From Deltaproteobacteria bacterium RIFOXYA12_FULL_58_15 (GTDB lineage: Bacteria > Myxococcota > XYA12-FULL-58-9), in assembly GCA_001798605.1 (NCBI GenBank), contig MGST01000115.1:1-48730 (forward strand): a stretch of DNA of 48,730 nucleotides, given 5' to 3'. The translations under genes and the position numbers were made by a program. Positions within the stretch are counted from its first letter, which is position 1. Each line of letters opens with the position of its first letter. Below are positions 18,041 to 26,846 of this stretch, piece after piece. Under the pieces are notes generated by a model. That model saw nothing but the letters and a program-made list of their open reading frames with translations, made no database searches and had not been told where the DNA came from.

Positions 18041-18973
18041 TCAGACGACCTCAGTGCCCGCTTTGCCTGCTATGGCATCGCCGATGAGCTCGGGTGAGGT
18101 GATGATTACCCGTTCACCGCCATTGTCGAGGAACTGCAGAGCGGCTTCGATCTTGGGCCCCATGCTGCCAGGCGGGAATTCACCTGCCTTAAGGTAGCCG
18201 CGCAGCTCCTCACGGGAGACCCGGCCGAGGGGGCGAGCCGCTTTGGTGTTGAAGCCGACCTGGACTTGGCTCACGCCAGTCGAAATAAGCAGAAGCGGAG
18301 CGCCAACGGTGTTGGCGAGAAGTGCTGAAGCACGGTCCTTGTCGACGACAGCTTCGATGCCAAAGTACATGCCATCTCTCTCGTAGACGGGAACGCCGCC
18401 ACCACCCACCGCAATGGGAATGATACCGTTGCCAATGCAACACTTGATGGCGTCGACCTCGAGTATCCTCTTGGGGATGGGTGATGGAACCGTGCGTCGC
18501 CAACCTCGTCCCGAGTCTTCGGTCATGTGCCAACCATGGTTACTCATCTTCTTCTGGGCGACCTCTTCGGTGAAGAATGGACCGATGGGTTTGGTCGGGT
18601 TGTGAAAGGCTGGGTCTTCGGGAGTCACCAGAACCTGGGTGACAAAGGTGACGACCGTTCGTTGCAGGCCGAGCTTGGTCAGCTCATTGGTAAACACCTG
18701 TTGCAACATGTAGCCCATGCCGCCTTGGGTATCAGCGTCACACACGTCGAGCGGTAGCGTGTACACGGTGTCGGCGGCTAGTTCCACGCGCAGCATGACA
18801 TTCCCAACTTGGGGGCCGTTGCCGTGGGTCAACAGGAGGTCCCATCCCTCGCGCACCAAGTACGCCAGTTGCTTGCAGGTCAACGCTGTATTCTCGAACT
18901 GTTCGGCAATCGTCCCAACCTGGTTTGACTGAACCAACGAGTTGCCACCGATGGCTATTACCGCCAGGGCCAT
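18041..18973 (-). CDS. arcC: Carbamate kinase
   Basis: 310 residues, the usual size. The ATG follows GAGAGGTG. Family motifs are clear: the start AVIAIGGNSL, LLTHGNGPQVGNV, DADTQGGMGYMLQQ, PIAVGGGGVPV, VDKDRASALLA and the closing GGERVIITSPE. The enzyme interconverts carbamoyl phosphate plus ADP and carbamate plus ATP. The upstream gene (90 bases away, same strand) is a YgeY-type M20 protein. In Escherichia coli ygeY and the carbamate kinase gene yqeA are in one cluster, so the pairing is meaningful. No arginine deiminase or ornithine carbamoyltransferase gene is nearby. Confidence 0.95.
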   Translation of the reverse strand: MALAVIAIGGNSLVQSNQVGTIAEQFENTALTCKQLAYLVREGWDLLLTHGNGPQVGNVMLRVELAADTVYTLPLDVCDADTQGGMGYMLQQVFTNELTKLGLQRTVVTFVTQVLVTPEDPAFHNPTKPIGPFFTEEVAQKKMSNHGWHMTEDSGRGWRRTVPSPIPKRILEVDAIKCCIGNGIIPIAVGGGGVPVYERDGMYFGIEAVVDKDRASALLANTVGAPLLLISTGVSQVQVGFNTKAARPLGRVSREELRGYLKAGEFPPGSMGPKIEAALQFLDNGGERVIITSPELIGDAIAGKAGTEVV

Positions 18974-19064
18974 TGTTCACCTCTCAAGATGACGACAGAC
19001 TTTTTGCGATGCAAAAGATACATGATTCTGGTCGATGATGGAGTTGGTTGCCAGGCTGCAGGCA

Positions 19065-20291
19065 CTAACGTCGCCGTTTGGGGATCTTGATGGGCTCCGT
19101 ATCGGGCAAATAACCTGGCAATGAGGCGTAAAACGCCATGGTCTTCTCTAGGTCGTCAATGCGCACATGATCGTTGGTGGGGCTCGAGAAGCTTTCTTCC
19201 GAGGGCCCAAACCCGATGGTCGGGATATTGGCCAAGCCCATGGTGTATACGCCCGCGGTGGACATGGTCCACCGGTCGATCACCGCCTTCTTTTTGAAAA
19301 TGCTGCGATAGGCATTTTCCGCCGCGCCGAGAAGCGGGTGATCTTCGGGCATCACCCAGGTTGGGAAGTACTTCTCCATTGGCAGACGCAAGCCGCGGTA
19401 GCTGGGGCGATCGTAGGCGACCACCTCTATTTTTGCGCGGGTGCCTTTGCACAACTCCTTGATTTGCGACAATGCCTTCTTGAGTGACTCGCTGGGAACG
19501 AGTCGTCTATCAATGATGATATGGCACGACTCAGGCAAGCTGTTGGGGCCGTTGTAACTGCACTCAACATGGGTGACGGCGATGGTCGCGCGACCAAGGA
19601 ATTTGTCCTCTGGTAGCTTGGCAGCGAGCTGTTGAACGCCCTCGATGACCTTGTTGATCCCATAGATGCAGTTGAAGCCCTTGTCTGGGTCGGATGCGTG
19701 AACGGGTTGTCCGCGGAGGGTGACCTGGATCTCAGCACGCCCACGGTGACCACGGCACAACCGCATGCCGGTGGGCATCGACAGCACAACAAAGTGCGGA
19801 TAGAGCTTTTCGACGTCGAACAACGCCTTGTATGCGAGGCCCTCACACTCTTCCGCCTGGATAGAGCCGATTACGAATACGGTTGCGTCCGCAGCGAGAT
19901 CGAGCTCTTGAATGATTGAGCCCGCATGCACCACCGCAGCGAGACCGCCCTTGTTGTTGGCTGCACCATGGCCGTAAATCTTGCCGGCCTTCATCTCCCC
20001 CGCATAGGGGTCGAAGCGCCACGAGCTGCGGTCACCAATGGTGCCAGTGTCGAGGTGGCCATCAAAGATGATGCGGGTGCGACCATCCCCGATGCGGCCG
20101 ACAACATTGCCAAAACGGTCGATCTCGGCACTCTCGTAGCCGAGGCGTAACATCTCTCGACGCACCAAAGCGGCCGCAGCGTCTTCGTGGCGGCTCGGCG
20201 AGGGTGTCGCAATGAGCTCGCGTAGAAATTCTGCACACCGGTTGCGATGCCTTTTTGCCGCAGCAACGATCCGTTCGCGCATTTCGTCCAT
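19065..20291 (-). CDS. YgeY-type M20 family protein with altered metal ligands
   Basis: 408 residues. The ATG follows TAGGGA. It aligns by eye with the YgeY branch of M20 peptidases (FDGHLDTG, QAEECEG, RGHRGRAEI, EKYFPTW, RWTMSTAGVYTMG, IGFGPSEE). The first metal-binding His79 and Asp81 and the Glu pair 147-148 are kept. Three other expected ligands look changed: the bridging Asp is Asn112 (GHGAANNKGG), the Glu of the EPT motif is Met172 (SMPTG), and the late His is Ser near 369-370 (SFSSPTND). I compared with YgeY from memory. The protein may be a non-hydrolytic member, or it may use other ligands. It is probably co-transcribed with carbamate kinase. Confidence 0.85.
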   Translation of the reverse strand: MDEMRERIVAAAKRHRNRCAEFLRELIATPSPSRHEDAAAALVRREMLRLGYESAEIDRFGNVVGRIGDGRTRIIFDGHLDTGTIGDRSSWRFDPYAGEMKAGKIYGHGAANNKGGLAAVVHAGSIIQELDLAADATVFVIGSIQAEECEGLAYKALFDVEKLYPHFVVLSMPTGMRLCRGHRGRAEIQVTLRGQPVHASDPDKGFNCIYGINKVIEGVQQLAAKLPEDKFLGRATIAVTHVECSYNGPNSLPESCHIIIDRRLVPSESLKKALSQIKELCKGTRAKIEVVAYDRPSYRGLRLPMEKYFPTWVMPEDHPLLGAAENAYRSIFKKKAVIDRWTMSTAGVYTMGLANIPTIGFGPSEESFSSPTNDHVRIDDLEKTMAFYASLPGYLPDTEPIKIPKRRR

Positions 20292-20486
20292 GAAAATCCC
20301 TAAGTCAATCTAGCCGCAACCAGACTTGGCTGCAAATAGTCGTTTTGCCAAGCCCGTCCGACTTATTAGCTTACAAGACGGACGAAATACTGCGACTGAG
20401 AATTCTCGGTGATTCCACATTGTGTGATTTTGTGCCGCTGACATGGGTTGGCGACGCTGCAGGCGTATGTTCTGCGGGCGTATGTT

Positions 20487-21578
20487 CTATGGTGGAGCAA
20501 ACTTGAGGGGGAATTCAATTGTTGCTTCGCCGCCGAACTCGGGTTCTGGGAACACCAGTTCGTTGACGTGACCGAGCAGGCATTTTCGTAGCAGCGTATC
20601 GCCCAACTCGTCCGTCGTTACATCGACGCTCTTGAGCTTGCCGCTCGGGAGTACGGTGAGAACCAGCAGGAAGGTTCCGCCGAGTTTCGCCTTCACTTTC
20701 TGCCGTTCGTCGTAGCAGTTTTTGAATTCCTGTTCCTTTGTGTGGAAGACACGACTGACCTGACCTGGGGAGAGGCGGCCGATTGTTTTGCCCCCTTGGG
20801 GAGGCACGAACCGCATGGGGTGATTGAGTGTGACCGGTTTGCCTTTGTAGGGCGCAGGAAACTGCAACTCTCGTACTGCGTTGAGGGCGCAAGCGTCGAA
20901 GACATCCATCCCCGTTTTTGAGATGAGCTCGGCCTTTTCGACGTTACCTTTGCCGCCGATGACCACTCGGAAGATGAGGTTGCCCGTCAAGTTGGGGTTG
21001 TTGCGCAGGGCGGTGTCGTAGCAGAGTTTTTTGATGGTGGTCGCCGCCTCCTTCATGACGGGATCCGTCTGCTCCGGTGACAGACCCGTCTTTCCCGCCA
21101 TGGGATCGGGTTTCTGCACTACCATCACCGCCACTTGAAAAAACGGCGGGTCGTCGGGTACGAAAAACGCGCCAATGGCAATGTCGGCATATTCCAGAGC
21201 CAGCGCTTTCTGTGTGTCGGCATCTTTGCCGATTTCTCCGAGGAGCTCGTTGCTGTGGGTGCCGGCCAAGTACTGCAGGCGGTATCCATGTGGTGCGAGC
21301 TTCTGTGTCTTGATTCGCAGCTCAAAAGTCTTTGCCGCAGGGTCGCCACGGGCTCCGCGTTCGGACTGCTCTCTGAGCATCGCCTGAAGTTGTTCATCCA
21401 TGCGCAGAGGTTCGAGGCTCTTCGTTTTTCTCATCTTGTTCAGGGCTGCGAGAATCTCCATCTCCACCTTGACGGCTTTGGGATCGGCGTTCTTGGCACC
21501 GAGGCCGCCGAGGCGGGCAACAGCGAGGCTGCCGGTCGCGGTCATAGCTGCGGCGATCAGTATGGGTGTGATTTTCAT
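20487..21578 (-). CDS. Exported CAP-like/AgmX-PglI (TonB-like) protein
   Basis: 363 residues. The ATG follows AGGATTGGCGC. A signal peptide occupies about residues 1-20. Residues about 40-150 resemble a divergent CAP/SCP-type domain (ALNKMRKTKSLEPLRMDEQL...MLREQSERGA). Two AgmX/PglI C-terminal (TonB-like) domains follow at about 165-265 and 268-363. Each has an early Cys (KLCYD, KNCYD), a VVIGGKGNVE or LTVLPSGKLK strand pair, and a second Cys before an LQFPAP or LVFPEP ending. In myxobacteria such domains occur in gliding and envelope proteins. The product is likely periplasmic; function unproven. A related protein lies at 43069-44529. Confidence 0.8.
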   Translation of the reverse strand: MKITPILIAAAMTATGSLAVARLGGLGAKNADPKAVKVEMEILAALNKMRKTKSLEPLRMDEQLQAMLREQSERGARGDPAAKTFELRIKTQKLAPHGYRLQYLAGTHSNELLGEIGKDADTQKALALEYADIAIGAFFVPDDPPFFQVAVMVVQKPDPMAGKTGLSPEQTDPVMKEAATTIKKLCYDTALRNNPNLTGNLIFRVVIGGKGNVEKAELISKTGMDVFDACALNAVRELQFPAPYKGKPVTLNHPMRFVPPQGGKTIGRLSPGQVSRVFHTKEQEFKNCYDERQKVKAKLGGTFLLVLTVLPSGKLKSVDVTTDELGDTLLRKCLLGHVNELVFPEPEFGGEATIEFPLKFAPP

Positions 21579-21682
21579 GCGCCAATCCTACCGCGTCCTT
21601 CGCGTCTATAAAGGAAAAACTCGAGTGCTTCCCGTTTCCGTGCCGCCACGAGAATCGGTGAGGCAAGAAGCCAATCCTGCAC

Positions 21683-21770
21683 GGGCAGGGAGCAGGCAGG
21701 GAGTAGGGAGCTGGGGCAGGGAGTAGGGAGCTGGGGCAGGGAGCAAGGGCAGGGAGGAGCTGGGGGACCT
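21683..21770. repeat. G-rich tandem repeats upstream of the PilZ gene
   Basis: A G-rich tract contains two perfect 20-bp units (GGGAGTAGGGAGCTGGGGCA) at 21699-21718 and 21719-21738, with degenerate copies on both sides. Runs of three or four G every few bases could form quadruplexes on the plus strand. It lies in the 331-base gap between the two divergent genes, in which I see no other gene. Confidence 0.85.
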
Positions 21771-21909
21771 GGGGAAACGTGGCTGGCTCTTCCCCTCTGG
21801 CGCATCTCGTGCAAAAGTCGCATCTGTGTTTTGCCATCCGGTCCGTCGGTGCACTTGAAGGTTCGATGGTCGAACGGACGGATGGGCGAATTTCTGATGG
21901 AGGACTGTG

Positions 21910-22842
21910 ATGCCCGAAACGATGCAACGAAGGTTTGCCCGCGCCCGCGAGCGAGTCGCCGTAAGACTCATTTTCGACGACGGCGAACGGCATTTGGAGG
22001 CCATCGTTCACACCTACGACATCAGTGTCAGCGGTGTCTTTCTGGAGTCAGAGTTCTTTCTCAAACCGGGAATGGTGCTCGACCTCGAGTTCGACATGCC
22101 CAACGAGTCGCGGACCGTGCGCGCGCGGGGCATCATCGTTCGTGAGGTGCGATTGGAGGAGAGCGGTCGCGGTGTGGAGGGTGTGTCCGGTTTTGCGTTG
22201 AAATTCACCGAATACTATGACGATGCGAAGACTGTATTGGCGTCGTCCTTCTTGATCGTCGAGCTGGACGAATTCATCGACGATTATCTGAGGCGTCGCA
22301 CTCGGCAACCAACTTCAGATCGCGAACTTCTGCGAGAGGCGATCGTTGCTTGGGAGGTCGACAAGATCGATATGGCGCCCACTGAGGTTGACCTCCTGCG
22401 CGAGACGATACAGGTGGATAGCACCGGGCGGATTCGCCGTCAGGTTCAGGCTGCGGGGATCCGTTCCCCCCAGTCGGTCGAGAACAAAGCCAAGCCGGTC
22501 GAGAGCAGAACCAAGCTGGTCGAGAACCGAGCCAAGCCGATCGAGAGCAGAACCAAGTTGGTCGAGAACAGAGCCAAGCCGGTCGGAAGCAGAGCCATGC
22601 CGTCGGCCAGCGTCGCCGGGACGGCTGTGAAGCCAAGTGCAGAACCATGGTGGCGACGGACCGTGGCTCCTACTTCGAGTGTGCCTGCCAATTCGGCGAC
22701 ACGGGTCACGAGCTCGGCCAAGAAACCGGCGGCAAGTGGGGCAAGTGGGGTGAACGCGGCGAAGAAGGAAACGGCAAAGCCAACTCCATCAAAAAAGAAG
22801 ACCGCGATCTCGACGAAGAAAAGCACAAAGAGCAACAGGTAG
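21910..22842 (+). CDS. PilZ-domain protein with basic repeat tail
   Basis: 310 residues from the ATG at 21910 (GGAGG upstream; a GTG lies one codon earlier). Residues about 5-105 are a PilZ domain with the c-di-GMP signature pair: an Arg-rich start (RRFARARERVAVR) and DISVSGVF. Residues about 190-232 are six 7-residue units alternating VENRAKP and VESRTKL. The last 60 residues are rich in Lys, Ala, Pro and Ser (AAKKETAKPTPSKKKTA) and resemble histone-H1-like tails. The likely role is a cytoplasmic c-di-GMP sensor whose tail may bind nucleic acid or acidic partners (inference). It ends 22 bases from the convergent GAF gene. Confidence 0.85.
   Translation: MPETMQRRFARARERVAVRLIFDDGERHLEAIVHTYDISVSGVFLESEFFLKPGMVLDLEFDMPNESRTVRARGIIVREVRLEESGRGVEGVSGFALKFTEYYDDAKTVLASSFLIVELDEFIDDYLRRRTRQPTSDRELLREAIVAWEVDKIDMAPTEVDLLRETIQVDSTGRIRRQVQAAGIRSPQSVENKAKPVESRTKLVENRAKPIESRTKLVENRAKPVGSRAMPSASVAGTAVKPSAEPWWRRTVAPTSSVPANSATRVTSSAKKPAASGASGVNAAKKETAKPTPSKKKTAISTKKSTKSNR
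22477..22602. repeat. Six tandem 21-bp repeats in the PilZ gene
   Basis: Six consecutive 21-bp units run from 22477 to 22602, alternating between two related versions, and encode 7-residue repeats (VENRAKP / VESRTKL). The alternation suggests that a 42-bp unit was duplicated. In-frame copy changes would only alter linker length. Confidence 0.88.
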
Positions 22843-22864
22843 GTGCCTTGGTGTGTTGCGTCGT

Positions 22865-23608
22865 TCATGGGCCTACGCGACCCTGACGTTTCTTTGTTCT
22901 CAAGAGTGCGCGACATTGCAGCTCATTCATGTGCACCGAGCGTCGAATATAGGACTCGACGGCTTCATGCATGACGTCGAGGTTTGTCTTGGCAGTGTTG
23001 CTACACGCGTAGGCAGTCATGGCCATGCCCTGGCGCAAGTCCGAATCGGCGTTGTTCAGACAGTCCTCAAGTCTATCCCGTGACCACCAACAGACTTCTC
23101 GCGCGTCGGTGCCAAATGATTCGGCCAATAACAGGCGCAGACGTGTCTCGACCAAATGACCGATCAGCCAAGCAAATAGGCGAGCCCAGGCGTGTTCCCG
23201 CACGGAGAAGCCCTCATTTTTGGCAAAATTCAGTGTGCCCAAGGGCTTGTCGTCGAACCAAATCGGCATCACCAAAGAGAAACGCGGCGTGGTGCCGTGG
23301 CCATAGTGTTGAAAAACGCCAGTAATGGCGACAAAGGAGCAATTCTTTATTGCTTTCCAGGCTATCCCCTCGCCCCGCGGCACGCGCTGACCGACGACGT
23401 TGACCGCGTGACCATCACCTGCAACCACAACCAGTTCCTCACCCGCCAGGAGCATGATTGAGACCTGTTCGGCCTCAATCCAATCGCTAGACTGGCGGAG
23501 TAAGTCCGTGCACAGCTCTCCCGCCCATTTGTCCATGGGCATGTGTTTTGGTCGATCGTCCCAAGAAAGGTCCGAAACTGATGAGTCTTTCTTGTGATTG
23601 CCCAACAT
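22865..23608 (-). CDS. GAF-domain protein
   Basis: 247 residues. The ATG follows GAGGAG at good spacing. Residues about 28-170 fit a GAF fold: AEQVSIMLLAGEELVVVAGDG, then VPRGEGIAWKAIKNCSF, then FSLVMPIWFDDKPLGTLNFAKN. The last 75 residues are helical and contain a few Cys; no output domain such as a kinase, GGDEF or helix-turn-helix is visible. It is probably a small-molecule sensor working with a partner protein. It is convergent with the PilZ gene. Upstream lie 233 bases without a gene, except a 14-bp direct repeat. Confidence 0.78.
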   Translation of the reverse strand: MLGNHKKDSSVSDLSWDDRPKHMPMDKWAGELCTDLLRQSSDWIEAEQVSIMLLAGEELVVVAGDGHAVNVVGQRVPRGEGIAWKAIKNCSFVAITGVFQHYGHGTTPRFSLVMPIWFDDKPLGTLNFAKNEGFSVREHAWARLFAWLIGHLVETRLRLLLAESFGTDAREVCWWSRDRLEDCLNNADSDLRQGMAMTAYACSNTAKTNLDVMHEAVESYIRRSVHMNELQCRALLRTKKRQGRVGP

Positions 23609-23698
23609 TTGAAACTCCTCGCGTTACCATTTGACTGTGCAACAATTGGGCCGTTGCTGGGGATGCACGATTTCAAGGGGTTAGATAGACCTCCACAC

Positions 23699-23796
23699 AG
23701 AATTGGGCAATCGTGACCACATTCCAGCGCCATGTTGTTACTATTTGAGGTTCTATGGCGCGCCTTGCGCATTTTGGCACCAAGAATTGGGCAATC
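23699..23796. repeat. 14-bp direct repeats upstream of the GAF gene
   Basis: AGAATTGGGCAATC occurs at 23699-23712 and 23783-23796, each followed within a few bases by CCACAT. The copies are 84 bases apart in the gap between the GAF gene and the M50B gene. Possible regulator sites or a small duplicated remnant. Confidence 0.6.
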
Positions 23797-23841
23797 TCGG
23801 CCACATGTGTTACGGCAAGCGATTACGCGGACTGATTGAGG

Positions 23842-24570
23842 TTAGGCTCGGCTCGCATTGGTGCTGGTGGCACGCCAGAATATCCACAACCCCATTCCAA
23901 GGACGGCCACGGAGAAAAGGCCGCACACGCCGCCCCAAAACCAATAGGGCAGCAGCAAGAGGTCGGCCATTTGCGCCACGTCTGACGGCCTTGGACCATC
24001 GGCAGTCATGGCGACGTCGGTGAAAAGATAATCGCCGCGGGAGAAGACCGCCAACGCGAGCTGCATCCCGACAAAGACGAGGGTGATCTGTGCGATTCGT
24101 GGCGGAGCTTTTGCTGCGATGGCAAGGGCGACGGCGGCGACCAGGAGGACGAACAGGAAGCCAAAGAAATTGCGAACAACAACGACACAAGACGCAACGA
24201 GCAGGAGGCCCACCCCAAACAGAGCGAAACGTGCGACCTTGGGGCGGGGGCTCAATACGAACAAAACAGCCGCGGCAACAGCGGGACCGAGCAGGCCTCC
24301 CGCTGCGACAGCCCCTTGGGCCAGCCGGCCGCTGGTGCCGTGGGTCGCCATTCCAGAGGCGTCGGCATAGATTTCCAACGAGTAAAAAGTGCCACCGGTG
24401 ATGACTGCGGTGAGGCCATGCCCCATTTCGTGTGCAAGGGTGGACAACAGGAGCAACGGATAACCAATGGTTTGCCCATAGGGCACCCCATACAACACCA
24501 CGGTGATCGCCATAGCCACGAGCATGAATCCGCGTGTGCGCTTCGCGGCTGCGGTTGGGCTGTCGTTCAT
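23842..24570 (-). CDS. M50B-like membrane metalloprotease
   Basis: 242 residues with about six hydrophobic segments. The ATG follows GGGAAGGCG. The zinc motif AHEMGH lies at about residues 46-51 inside a membrane segment (LLSTLAHEMGHGLTAVITGG), as in site-2-type and M50B-like proteases. A Gly/Ala-rich helix (GGLLGPAVAAAVLF) follows. The second conserved region that supplies the third zinc ligand is not obvious. It is likely an inner-membrane protein. It sits 46 bases downstream of tdk on the same strand, so probably in one transcript with it. Substrate unknown. Confidence 0.82.
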   Translation of the reverse strand: MNDSPTAAAKRTRGFMLVAMAITVVLYGVPYGQTIGYPLLLLSTLAHEMGHGLTAVITGGTFYSLEIYADASGMATHGTSGRLAQGAVAAGGLLGPAVAAAVLFVLSPRPKVARFALFGVGLLLVASCVVVVRNFFGFLFVLLVAAVALAIAAKAPPRIAQITLVFVGMQLALAVFSRGDYLFTDVAMTADGPRPSDVAQMADLLLLPYWFWGGVCGLFSVAVLGMGLWIFWRATSTNASRA

Positions 24571-24616
24571 TCTTCGCCTTCCCTAACGATTCACAACCAC
24601 CGTTGTGGCTGAGACG

Positions 24617-25207
24617 TCATCGGAACAATCGCGGTTGCTCGGGCATAACCTCTTCAAGGGTGTGGCATCGACGACAGCGGGCCTCGTAGGCCTCGGTGGC
24701 TCCGATGACGACCTGCTCTTTGTCGCGGCTGAGGCGTTGGGAGCGACCGGCTGGGTTGCCGCACACCATACAAATGGCCAGGGTCTTGGTGACGTACTCG
24801 GCGATTGCGAGGAGCTCTGGCATGGGCTCAAATGGCATGCCGCGAAAATCCTGATCGAGTCCAGCAACAATGACGCGCAAACCGCGGTCGGCCAGGGTCT
24901 GAACGACCTCGACCAGCTCATTGTCAAAAAACTGCGCTTCGTCGATGCCAATGACCTGGGTTTTAGGGTCGGCCAACTCCAGAATGTCTTTGGCGCTACC
25001 AATGGGTTTCGCCGAAACACTCTGGCGACTGTGGCTGACGATCTCGATTTCGGCGAAGCGGGTATCGATCTTGGGTTTGAACAACTCGACGCGTTGCCGG
25101 GCATACAACGCGCGGCGGACGCGGCGGATGAGTTCTTCCGTCTTACCCGAGAACATCGGGCCACATACAACCTCGATCCAGCCTATGCCTCTGGGAGGTG
25201 CGTCCAC
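24617..25207 (-). CDS. tdk: Thymidine kinase (type II)
   Basis: 196 residues from a GTG start at 25207, with a GGGGGA upstream; no later ATG is possible because the P-loop GPMFSGKT is at residues 16-23. Other motifs: the Walker B-like IGIDEAQFF, GLDQDFRG, and the zinc site CMVCG plus CRRCH. The enzyme phosphorylates thymidine with ATP in nucleotide salvage. It starts 15 bases after the MATE exporter gene and probably shares its transcript. Confidence 0.96.
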   Translation of the reverse strand: MDAPPRGIGWIEVVCGPMFSGKTEELIRRVRRALYARQRVELFKPKIDTRFAEIEIVSHSRQSVSAKPIGSAKDILELADPKTQVIGIDEAQFFDNELVEVVQTLADRGLRVIVAGLDQDFRGMPFEPMPELLAIAEYVTKTLAICMVCGNPAGRSQRLSRDKEQVVIGATEAYEARCRRCHTLEEVMPEQPRLFR

Positions 25208-25222
25208 GCGATGTTCCCCCGC

Positions 25223-26743
25223 CTAGATAAGGATTTCTTTCCAGTCGCTGCGTCTGAGTTTCCAGTACATCGCCGCAGCGAGAAGGCAAACATACAACAT
25301 GGGTCCGACGTATACACCCAGCAAACCGAAGTCCAACACCACCCCAAACAGATACGCCACGGGGCTCACCACCAACAGGTGGAGGCAAAGCTCGACAATC
25401 AGCACATACTTTGCCAACCCAACGCCGTACAGGGTCTGGGCCATGATCATCGCAACGGCGACGACTCCCTGCAGGACGCCCAGGACCCGCAGGGGAGTGC
25501 GGGCAATCTCTATGACTTCTGGGTCGGGATTGACCAGGGCGATGATGGCATCGGGAGTAAAGATCATAAATGCGCCGAAGATCCACATCGCGTACGCCCA
25601 GATGCGCGCGGCATCGAACACGTATCGCTCAGCAAGATACGGGCGTCCCGCGCCCAACGATTGGCTCACCAGTGCGGCAGTCGCCGTGCCGAACGCCAGC
25701 GCCGACATAAATGCCACCATGAAAATCGAGATGAGCACTGCGTTGGCGGTGGAATAGACGGGGTTTCCTGGGGTCGCATAGAGGCCATTGACCTGATCAA
25801 CCACCCAGTAGAAACCGACAAATCCAGTCATGACGACGATTGTTGCGGCACCATTTGGCAACGAAAGGCGGATGATCTCGCGAAGAACGCCAACATTGAT
25901 CTTGCGCGGATCATAGTAGCGGTAGCGCATCAAATAGCGTGGCGCAAAGCTAATGACGACGAGCAGCACAAGTCCAACATAGGCAGCGGCGACAGACGCG
26001 ATAGCTGCGCCTTTGACGCCGAGCATGGGAACACCCAAGCTGTCGTTGCCGAATATGAGCAGGAAGTTGAGCGCCACATTGAGAATGTTCATGACGACGG
26101 CGACCACCATGAAGACCCTGGTTTTGCCGATGCCGTCGAAGAAACTCTTGTATGAGAACGTGGCTGCCATCGCCAGTACGCCGACCAAGCGGACCTGCAG
26201 GTAGTCGGTTCCGAGCTCGACGATCTTGGCATCGTGGTACAACGCCCCAAGGACGTGGGGCACGAGCAACACGGCCGCAATTGAAAAAACGACTCCGGAT
26301 GAGATCGAGATCAACAGAGAGTTGGTCAGCGCCCTTCCTGCAAGTGCGTCGTTGCCCTCGCCGGCGCGGCGTGAGGTGATGGCCTGGGTACCTACCCACA
26401 CCGCCGAGAGGAAACCGCCAACCAACCACATGAGCGGCAGAGAGTTCTGGATAGCGGCCTGGCCGGGGTTGGCGATTTCTCTGGGGAGCCTTCCCACCAT
26501 GACGGTGTCGAGGATGTTGATTGCGGTCTGCGTCAACATGCCGAGGACAACTGGCAGCGCCATCCGAAGAATGTGTCTGGCGAGTATCGGGTCAAACCAC
26601 AAGCGTCGCAGGCCGTGGCGCGGCGGCGGGTCGGGGACCAACAGAAACGCCTCCAGCTGGCCACGTTTTGCGAGGCGACTTTCGTCGTTCGATGGTGTTT
26701 CTCCCCCCGAGTGCGTGTCCAACATCCGTACCGCCTGGCCCAT
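25223..26743 (-). CDS. MATE family multidrug/Na+ efflux transporter
   Basis: 506 residues from the ATG at 26743, which has GAGGTG about 10 bases upstream; the frame is open to 26806. A 55-residue hydrophilic N-terminus is followed by about 12 membrane helices in two similar halves. MATE-type sequences include ALPVVLGMLTQTAINILDTVMVGRLP in the first helices and AVWVGTQAITSRRAGEG. The second half has ALAFGTATAALVSQSLGAGRP, the counterpart motif. It exports cationic compounds in exchange for H+ or Na+ at the inner membrane. First gene of the MATE-tdk-M50B run. Confidence 0.92.
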   Translation of the reverse strand: MGQAVRMLDTHSGGETPSNDESRLAKRGQLEAFLLVPDPPPRHGLRRLWFDPILARHILRMALPVVLGMLTQTAINILDTVMVGRLPREIANPGQAAIQNSLPLMWLVGGFLSAVWVGTQAITSRRAGEGNDALAGRALTNSLLISISSGVVFSIAAVLLVPHVLGALYHDAKIVELGTDYLQVRLVGVLAMAATFSYKSFFDGIGKTRVFMVVAVVMNILNVALNFLLIFGNDSLGVPMLGVKGAAIASVAAAYVGLVLLVVISFAPRYLMRYRYYDPRKINVGVLREIIRLSLPNGAATIVVMTGFVGFYWVVDQVNGLYATPGNPVYSTANAVLISIFMVAFMSALAFGTATAALVSQSLGAGRPYLAERYVFDAARIWAYAMWIFGAFMIFTPDAIIALVNPDPEVIEIARTPLRVLGVLQGVVAVAMIMAQTLYGVGLAKYVLIVELCLHLLVVSPVAYLFGVVLDFGLLGVYVGPMLYVCLLAAAMYWKLRRSDWKEILI

Positions 26744-26846
26744 TTCTTTGGTGCACCTCAGAGCAAAGAGGAGCGGCACGCTAACTGACGCCCGGACAAA
26801 ACACAACCGGGTTTACAGATCTGCGCCTGATAGCGTGAATAAACCG

